NCBI GenBank assembly: GCA_027422505.1
Contig: JAPQWV010001601.1
Span: 16,015 to 80,014 of the forward strand
Direction of reading: 5' to 3'
Source of the DNA: Craterostigma plantagineum
Taxonomy: Eukaryota; Streptophyta; Magnoliopsida; Lamiales; Linderniaceae
Length of the DNA stretch: 64,000 nt
A model generated the notes under the pieces. It was not told where the DNA came from and made no database searches. It saw nothing but the letters and a program-made list of their open reading frames with translations. The translations under genes and the position numbers were made by a program. Position 1 is the first letter of the stretch. Every line of letters begins with the position of its first letter. Below, piece by piece: positions 57,491 to 64,000 of the stretch.

Positions 57491-58562
57491 ATACATCATG
57501 GTAATTGTGAGAAAAATATTTTTAATGTGAGGAATATTTTCGTATTATATATCATGGTTATTGTGAGGAAAATTGTTTTAATGTGAGGCATATTTCGTAG
57601 TATATATCATGGTAATTATGAGGAAAAATATATTTAAAGTGACGAACTTTTTGTTGCATTTATACGTTTAAATGTGAGGAAGTTCAAAATATGTGACAAT
57701 TATACATCTACTGTGAGAAATATTTCGTCACAATAAGAATTTTATGCGAGGAAATTGCATTCCTCACATATGCCAAATGTGAGGAAATAAATATCGTCAC
57801 ATTAGCGCGATTTGATCTTATGCCACGGGCCTTCGGTGACGAGCCGGTGACGAAAATTTTTCCTCACATTAAATTATGTGACGAAAATTTACTCTTTTGT
57901 GAGGAAAAAAATCGTCGCATAAGATGACTTTTTTTGTAGTGTCATTTTTGTCGACCTCAAATCTCATACCTCTCATCTCTTCTTCAACTTTAACGCATAT
58001 GAATACATTACGCAACACATCTAACTCAGCTTCAATGTCGACGATCAATCATTATGCTAGAAACCTTATTCAATTTTCAAAGTGATATTCATATATCGCA
58101 TACTATGATAATTCTAAAATCAATGAAATAATAAGGAAAGTTGGAATGACTAGTAAGTAGAAGTAATTAATGGTGAGTAATGAATAATACTTACAAATAT
58201 ATATATATATATGGTGTGTGTGTGTGTCTTATGTGGAATGATATTATAAAATCATGATTCAGATATAAGAAAGAAGGAAAATTTAACATTTAATAATCAT
58301 TATAAATAATATGACTTCCATTTGTTCGAATTACATTATAATTATTGGTTATGTATAACCACAAATCATAATGACTACTATTTGAAATAAGAAAATAACA
58401 ATTATTTGTTATGGATAACCACAAATCATAATGACTTAAGAAAATGATGAGTATCTTATCAATTCAATGTAATATATGTCAATTAAATAATAGCATATTA
58501 CAGTAATTACTTTTTTACCACAATCTTAAATTGCTGGTAAAAAAAGGTGGATTACTTTGCCC

Positions 58563-58572
58563 TATATAAGCT
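58563..58572 (+). promoter_or_regulatory. TATA box of zinc-ribbon copy C
   Basis: gccctatataagctc is shared with copy D (61515, ctctatataagcccc) and, degenerate, with copies B and E and the vestige at 59510. A conserved leader follows (gaagagttaaat, then catctttt), about 200 bp upstream of the ATG at 58763. Confidence 0.55.
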
Positions 58573-58762
58573 CTTGTGGTGAAGAGTTAAATGACATCTT
58601 TTGTCTTGATTTCCAACCCGTCCAGCTTCATTGTGTCAAAAAACCCTCATATCTAAAACACGTGTCTAATCAATCACTTACTATCTGTCAAGATTTTTCA
58701 ATAGTATTTCGAGTGGTATCATATTTAAACTGCTCAAAAAATTTATTCAGAAGTGCTTCATC

Positions 58763-59052
58763 ATGGACGGCGAAAATACGAACTCTTATGATTGGGAAAC
58801 AAAACGCGCGCCTGCTGAGAGATATACATCCTTTCGGAGTAACGAATGTTCGCCCGCAACCATAACCGGCATTGCCTTGTCATGCGACAAATGGGTTATT
58901 TTTGGACATTTTGCGCGACATGCAAGTCCTATCATCAATACGGAGACATTTTCCGGCGCAAAAAAATCATTTGCGCGTCGTGCTTTAACCCATTCGATGC
59001 CGTGAAAGTCCAGAGCCCACTCGGAGAAGTATTGGATACGAATGCCGAGTAA
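58763..59052 (+). pseudogene. Zinc beta-ribbon array copy C (one-base frame break)
   Basis: ATG 58763 opens MDGENTNSYDWETK, and the stop is the ancestral one (DTNAE-stop, 59050-59052). The ribbon FWTFCATCKSYHQYGD and IICASCFNPFDAVKV is fully conserved with both Cys pairs, but lies one frame away from the N-terminal segment. The shift maps to the T-run in gggttatttttgg near 58890, where one T fewer would join the segment reading LPCHATNG to FWTFC. With a canonical TATA box upstream, this could be a working gene if the run is one base shorter than shown. Confidence 0.6.
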
Positions 59053-59479
59053 AAAGGGAATAAACATATGGCTGGATTAGGATCTTTGTTGGCGTGTTTT
59101 TCTTTTTATTTTATAGAGTATGATTTGTCGTTTTTTAGTACCTAACGTTATTGTTGGGTGAACCGATATATATCATTTTAATTTTTTATTCACAAAACCA
59201 TTCTTATATTTCCATAATGGAAAGTGTGGGATCATATATAAACAATATTTACAAACACATATATTTTGATATTTCTAAAATCAAGCGGGTAATAAGGAAA
59301 GCTCAATGGCTAATAATAATGGGTAATCAATGGCAAACTATTTGCTGCGGAATACACTGTTATATTGCTCTTGGTCTTGTAATAACAAAATGATGACCAG
59401 ATTACAATTGAACCTAATATATAGGTCAATTATATTGGCATATTACATTATTTACTTTTTTTTTTTTTTGGTGATTGCC

Positions 59480-59590
59480 GCAATGTTAACAATGTGGAAC
59501 TGCCATATATAATAAGCCCTTATCATGAAAAGTTAAAGTCCGTGGCCAATAAAGCATATGATATCTTCTCTTGAGGCATTCCAAATAATC
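59480..59590 (+). pseudogene. Vestigial array copy: promoter and leader only
   Basis: gccatatataataagccctt, atgaaaagttaaag and aataaagcatatgatatctt reproduce the promoter and leader of copies C and D, but sequence of a transposon cluster follows instead of the coding region. The 3' flank typical of array units (tgggctgagctgttattagc) reappears at 61127, so the coding part of this unit was replaced. Confidence 0.5.
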
Positions 59591-59592
59591 AA

Positions 59593-61115
59593 TGCTCCAT
59601 TTGGATACCCACATTTAGATTTGAAATTCAGATTTCCTCCGAAGCACCCGTTTGGGAAACGTACGAATTTTAAATTTTGATTTCATCCAAATCCGAGGTT
59701 AATTTAATCGTTCATTATTTTTTGGATTTGAAATTCCACGACAAATGGCTCGTTTTCAAAGTCCAAAGCCAAACTTGTCATATAATTAAATAATAATAAT
59801 ATATAATAATTCTTATTCTTATGGTGAACGATGTCGAAACGGCTCGCGAGCTCGATGAGACGGCTTGAGCTCGACAAGCTGAAGCTCATTATTGACGAGC
59901 TCGAGCTCACTATTAGGTACTCGAAGCTCAGAAGCCAGCTCACGAACTTGTCTTTTTTAATATTTTTATTTTTTATTTTTTTGTACTTTTTAATTTTTTT
60001 AATAAAAAGTTAGATGTCGAGCTCGAGCTCCATTTTGGAATGAATTTCAAAATCCTAGCATTTGCAAAATAATGGATTTGGATTGAAATTTACAATTTTG
60101 GAATATATTAGAGTGCGTTGGATTAGCGTATTACAAGCGGAATTGGATGGTTTAAAATTATGGATTTCAAAATAAAGTTCGACTCAAGCTCGAGAAGCTC
60201 GCCGAACTCGACTTCTAACTTTTTCAATCACCCACGAGTGAGCTCGAGCTCGAGCCGGCTCATTAGCTAGCCTGTAACGAGCTCGAGCCTACTCATCGAG
60301 CTCACCAGTCAGCTCGACTCACCGTTCACACCCTAATTGTTATTATTTTTCATTATTATTAATATTATTTATTGTTATTAAAAATACTCATTAATATAAA
60401 AATTAGCAAATCAGTACCCTGTCAGTATTTTTTTATATGCAGGCACCTGTCAGAATTTTTTTTTACACATTGGTGCATGCCCGCCGCAAGGTACGACGTC
60501 ATATCACACATTTAGGTACCATAAAGAAACGTATTGTTGTACGTAATATAGCTAGAAAATGGTACTAGCATATAGCTTGCCGCAAGGTACCGTATGAAAT
60601 GTATATAGTACCATATATGAGATTCGTAACGTGGTACGCAATACACATATAAAAAGGTACGTTAAGACTAGGAAAATGGTACGCACAGTCGAACGGGTAC
60701 TTATGTAAAAAAATTTCTGACATGGGTACTGACTTGCAAATTTTTTATGCAATTGGATATTTTTCTATAGATTAACCTTATTTTTATTATTATTATTACT
60801 ACTCAACTTTGGATTTAGAAACGGAGCATTTGACATAGAATATCAAATTCGACAAATAATAAGCATTTAGATTTAACCTCGGATTTGGACGAAATCGACA
60901 ACCAAACGGGCCATCGTTTCGTTCAAAACGCTAATCCAAACACACTCTGATATGGACTTTCGGATTTTGATTTAAAATTTGGGTTTCTCCTAAATCTTTT
61001 GTTTGACAACCGAATTGATTTCGGTTTCATTCAAATCTAACTTAAACATTCTATTTATCGGATTTCACAATACGATAACAAGTGGTGCATATCATTATTT
61101 GATGTTAATTGTTAA
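59593..61115. mobile_element. Nested MITE cluster inside the zinc-ribbon array
   Basis: Three layers can be seen. The outer one starts tgctccatttggatacccac and ends near ccaaacacactctg and tcaaatct words. Within it, a gctcgagctc-rich element (about 59822-60335) starts tatggtgaacgatgtcgaaa and ends ccgttcacacccta, hAT-like ends. A gggtacctgtcag-type element follows at about 60395-60775, with a counterpart near 63690-63960. No coding. The segment around 59705 recurs at about 63490, so part of the cluster was duplicated with the array. Confidence 0.5.
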
Positions 61116-61614
61116 GTAGATTGCTCATTTGGGCTGAGCTGTTATTAGCCATATCATTCGGATTTCTAATCGTCTGAAAAGTCGTTATTTTTTTTGTGGA
61201 GTCATATAAACAACATTCATATATTAATATTTCTTGATATTTCTACAACCTATACAAGGAAGGTTGAACGACTAATAACAATGAGTATAATGACTACTAT
61301 TTGTTCCGTATTAGACACTAATTATAGGTTTTGGATAACCACATAAAGTAATGACTAGTAATTGAAATACCAATTGGCCACATTATCAATGAATGTAACA
61401 ATATATAAGTCAATTAAAATAGCATATTGCATTAATTAAATTTTTGGATTGTTGCCAGTTGCCACAATCAACAACTAATAAATTAGTCATGGTTCTCAAA
61501 AGATGGATTCTATCCTCTATATAAGCCCCCTACGTTGAAGGGTTAAATTTCAATAACCCATCTGACATCTTTTGTTTTTTTCTTTTCACAAAAGTGTATC
61601 AGAAGCGCTTCGTT

Positions 61615-61904
61615 ATGGACAGCAAAAATACAAACTCCTCTAACGGGGAAAATACCCCCGCCTCGGCTGAGAGATATACGCCCTTGGGAACAACCAATGT
61701 GCGCCCGCAGCCATGTGCGATATTGCCTTCCCATTTGAAAAATGGTTTTTTTGGACATTTTGCGCGAGTTGCAAGTCATATCATCTGTACGGAGACATTT
61801 TTCGAGGCAGGAGACTCCTTTGCGCATCTTGCTTGAACCCTTTCGAGGCGGTACAAGTCCCGCCCCGTCGGCGCGGATACGAATGCCGAGTAAAAAGCAA
61901 ATAA
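61615..61904 (+). pseudogene. Zinc beta-ribbon array copy D (frame break in T-run)
   Basis: ATG 61615 (MDSKNTNSSNGENTPAS) leads through RYTPLGTTNVRPQP and LPSHLKNG. At the T7 run near 61743-61749 the frame must change to reach FWTFCASCKSYHLYGD and LLCASCLNPFEAVQV, with both Cys pairs intact. A second one-base loss in the cccgccccgtcgg region near 61865 moves the end to 61904. The canonical TATA box is at 61515 (ctctatataagcccc). Confidence 0.6.
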
Positions 61905-62558
61905 AACATATGAGTTGATTATAATGTTTCGTGGGTTTCTTTTTTCTTTTTTATTTTGGGAGTATTGGTTTTATTCCCTTTGTAGTAGTTGATGTTATTG
62001 TTGAGTGAATTGAGATTTTTTTTTTAATTTTACTCGGAACTCTACTTCAATGACAATTGGGATCATAATTCATATATAAATAATAATGACAAATACATTT
62101 ATTATGATATTTCTAAAATCAAGAAAGCAGAAAAGGGAAGTTGAATGACTAGTAATTATAGGTAACTAATGAATAATAGTCACAAATATATGTGGAATGA
62201 TATGATAAAATAAAAATAAGGAATTAAGGAAGTTGAATATTTAATAATCATGGATATCGACTACTATTTGTTCGATTCATATCATAATTATAGGTTATGG
62301 ATCACAAAAAGAATTTACTACAATAAGATGACTAGATTATGAATTCAATGGAATATATATAGGTCAATAACTTAAAGAATATTACACTATTACTTTTTTT
62401 TTTGCCACAACCTTAACAAAATTTAACAATTAGTAATTGTTGGTAAAGAAGGTGGATTACTTTGCCCTGTATACGCCTTGCGGTGAAGAGTTAAATTTTA
62501 ATAAAGCATCTGAAATCTTTTGTTTTTATTTCTCAAATTGTATCAGAAGCGCTTCATT

Positions 62559-62690
62559 ATGACGGCGAAAATATGAACTCCTGTAACCGGGGAACGACCC
62601 CAGCCTCGGGTAAGGGATACATCTTTGGGAACAACGAATGTATGCCCGCAACCATATCCAACGTTGGCCTGTCATGCGATAATGAGTAGA
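62559..62690 (+). pseudogene. Zinc beta-ribbon array copy E (5' part only)
   Basis: Starts attatgacggcgaaaatatg (one G lost from the usual ATGGACGGC) and matches the N-terminal coding part of copies B-D up to gtcatgcgataatgag. At about 62688 it switches to atatttttttattttttttg and gctcaaaaccctttcgtaaa, sequence that otherwise lies downstream of copy F (63178-63237). No ribbon remains. Confidence 0.6.
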
Positions 62691-62808
62691 TATTTTTTTA
62701 TTTTTTTTGCTCAAAACCCTTTCGTAAATTTTTGAAGAAAATGTTAGCAAGATTCTGCGTTAATATTCCGAGTGATATTAAATTTAATTGCTCAAAAGTA
62801 TATCAATT

Positions 62809-63054
62809 ATGGACAGCGAATAAACCCTCGCTGGCGAAACGATACACATCCTTGGAACAACGAATGTGCGCCCGCAACCATATTCGACGTTGCCCTGTCA
62901 TGCGATAAAAGGGTTATTTTGTGCTTCGTGTAAGACATATCATCAATACGGACATACATTTCGAGGAAAGAATATCATTTGCGCATCGTGTTTGACACTT
63001 TTCGATGTCGTGAAGTTGAGAGTCCGCCTGGATAGGATACGAATACAGAGCTAA
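62809..63054 (+). pseudogene. Zinc beta-ribbon array copy F (early stop, small deletion)
   Basis: ATG 62809 is followed after four codons by TAA. Further on, the frame reads RPQPYSTLPCHAIKGLF, then CASCKTYHQYGH and IICASCLTLFDVVKL, with both Cys pairs present but the WTF residues before the first pair deleted. Its in-frame joining of LPCHAIKG to the ribbon supports the reconstructed frame used for the other copies. The leader (ttaatattccgagtgatatt) is of the copy B type. Confidence 0.6.
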
Positions 63055-63684
63055 AAATGGAATAAAACATATGGATGGATTAGGATGCTCATGCTTTGTT
63101 GCCGTGTTTTTGTTGTTTTTTTTTTCATTTTTAGTGTATGATTGGTCGTTTTTAGTACTTCATGTTGGATAACAAGTAGATATATTTTTAATTTTTTTTT
63201 ATGCTCAAAACCCTTTCGTAAATTTTTGAAGAAAATGTAAACAATATTTACAAACACGTATATTTTAATATTTCTAAAATTAAGAAAGTAATAAGGAAAA
63301 GTTGAATGATTAGTAATCATGGGGTAAATTTTTAATGGCCAATTATTTGCTTCGGATTACAACTATATAGCTTTTCGTCTTTAGTAAAGAAATGATGACC
63401 GGATTATCAATTGAACCTAATATATAGGTCAATTAGATACTGGCATACGTTAGTTACCTTTTTGTGGTCATTGGCGAGGGCAACTTAAACGTTCATTATT
63501 TCTCGATTCATTATTTGTCGATTTTGAAATTCGATGACAAGTGGTCCATTTTCGAAATCCGAAGCTCGTCTCGTGACAAAATCATAAATAAGAAAACTAA
63601 TAATGAAGATAATGATAATAGTAATGATAATAGTAATAAGTGTAATCTACACATAATTCCTACTTGAATAAAAGCTTAATCATA

Positions 63685-64000
63685 CCTATGTCAGAAGTTT
63701 TTACAGATAGGTAATCGACTCATTGTTTGTACCAGTTTGTGTGAAGACCGTACCTTGTGTGCGTAGCGTACCATATCACGTCTTTACACGGTATCCTATA
63801 CGGTTTTCATATAGTACCTAAATGCGCTAATACGGCGTACCATTTTCTAAACGTATTACGTACCACAATACGTTGCTATAGGGTACCTAAATGTGCTAAT
63901 ACGGCATACCTGCGGCAGGATAAGTATCTATGTGCAAAAAAAATTATCCTGTTAGGTAGACATGCTCAAAACCGTAACCGGCGGTTAAACCGCCTAACCG
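63685..64000. mobile_element. MITE fragments at the right edge
   Basis: Words tatgtcagaagtttttacag, taccatatcacg and the mirrored aattatcctgttaggtag resemble the element at about 60395-60775, with repeated ggtacc/gcgta words. The last 30 bases (ccgtaaccggcggttaaacc) look like the start of another CCGG-rich element that continues outside the window. Confidence 0.4.

Larger units (their letters stand above)
55847..57941. mobile_element. Non-autonomous CACTA (En/Spm) element with nested insertions
   Basis: Termini CACTACAAAAAATG (left) and CACTACAAAAAAAG (complement of right) lie between 3-bp duplications TCA (55844-55846 and 57942-57944), diagnostic of CACTA. Subterminal regions are dense in tgtgagga/tcctcaca words in both orientations, as expected for transposase-binding repeats. 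It contains the Mutator foldback element (56163-57212) and the GGGTCCGG fragment (57213-57490). It has no transposase and sits between array copies B and C. Confidence 0.92.

Overview
The window looks like nuclear DNA of a dicotyledonous flowering plant. Its protein-coding genes have several short exons with canonical GT-AG introns, and their products belong to plant-specific or plant-typical families (SAUR, CCT-motif CMF, DUF688, the DUF791 transporter). Between them lie AT-rich stretches packed with plant transposons: Copia, Cassandra, Mutator, hAT, CACTA and Stowaway. The exact species cannot be read from the sequence.

Host genes, left to right: an SF2/ASF-type SR splicing factor (46-1471, minus, RS tail off the left edge), a SAUR (18833-19183, minus), a tail-anchored cytochrome b5 (21099-22219, minus), a DUF791/MFSD5-type MFS transporter (29932-32267, plus), a DUF688 protein (about 32770-33599, minus), an alpha/beta-hydrolase lipase of the At4g10955 type (37143-38934, minus) and a CCT-motif CMF regulator (43977-45267, plus). 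The SR, SAUR, cytochrome b5 and CMF genes read cleanly. The transporter, DUF688 and lipase genes each need several one-base frame corrections, many next to short homopolymers, which suggests either residual assembly errors or recent decay.

From 46.8 kb to the right end the window is dominated by a same-strand tandem array of a very small gene. It encodes a stand-alone zinc beta-ribbon resembling the one in plant DnaJ/DUF3444 proteins. There is one intact copy (A, 46836-47066), and copies B (55.05 kb), C (58.76 kb), D (61.62 kb), E (62.56 kb) and F (62.81 kb) are broken. A further vestige (59.5 kb) keeps only the promoter and leader. Removing the later transposon insertions brings most copies back to a spacing of roughly 1-1.6 kb. 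This array is the best candidate here for something undescribed.

The rest is a layered transposon landscape with many boundaries fixed by target-site duplications. A young Copia element (5433-11511) sits inside a Mutator-type foldback element (3944-11532). A decayed Mutator element (about 12.2-17.65 kb) carries two satellite-like arrays of the same ~219-bp period. A hAT element (17800-18544) carries a Stowaway MITE. A Cassandra LTR with a 5S-rRNA-like promoter lies at 24.07-24.29 kb. Two poly(A)-tailed retroposed insertions have 16- and 18-bp duplications (2842-3488 and 26173-26900). A second, older Copia (48039-54744) contains a hAT MITE. A CACTA element (55847-57941) contains a Mutator foldback element and a fragment of a third element. 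Four Stowaway MITEs are present.
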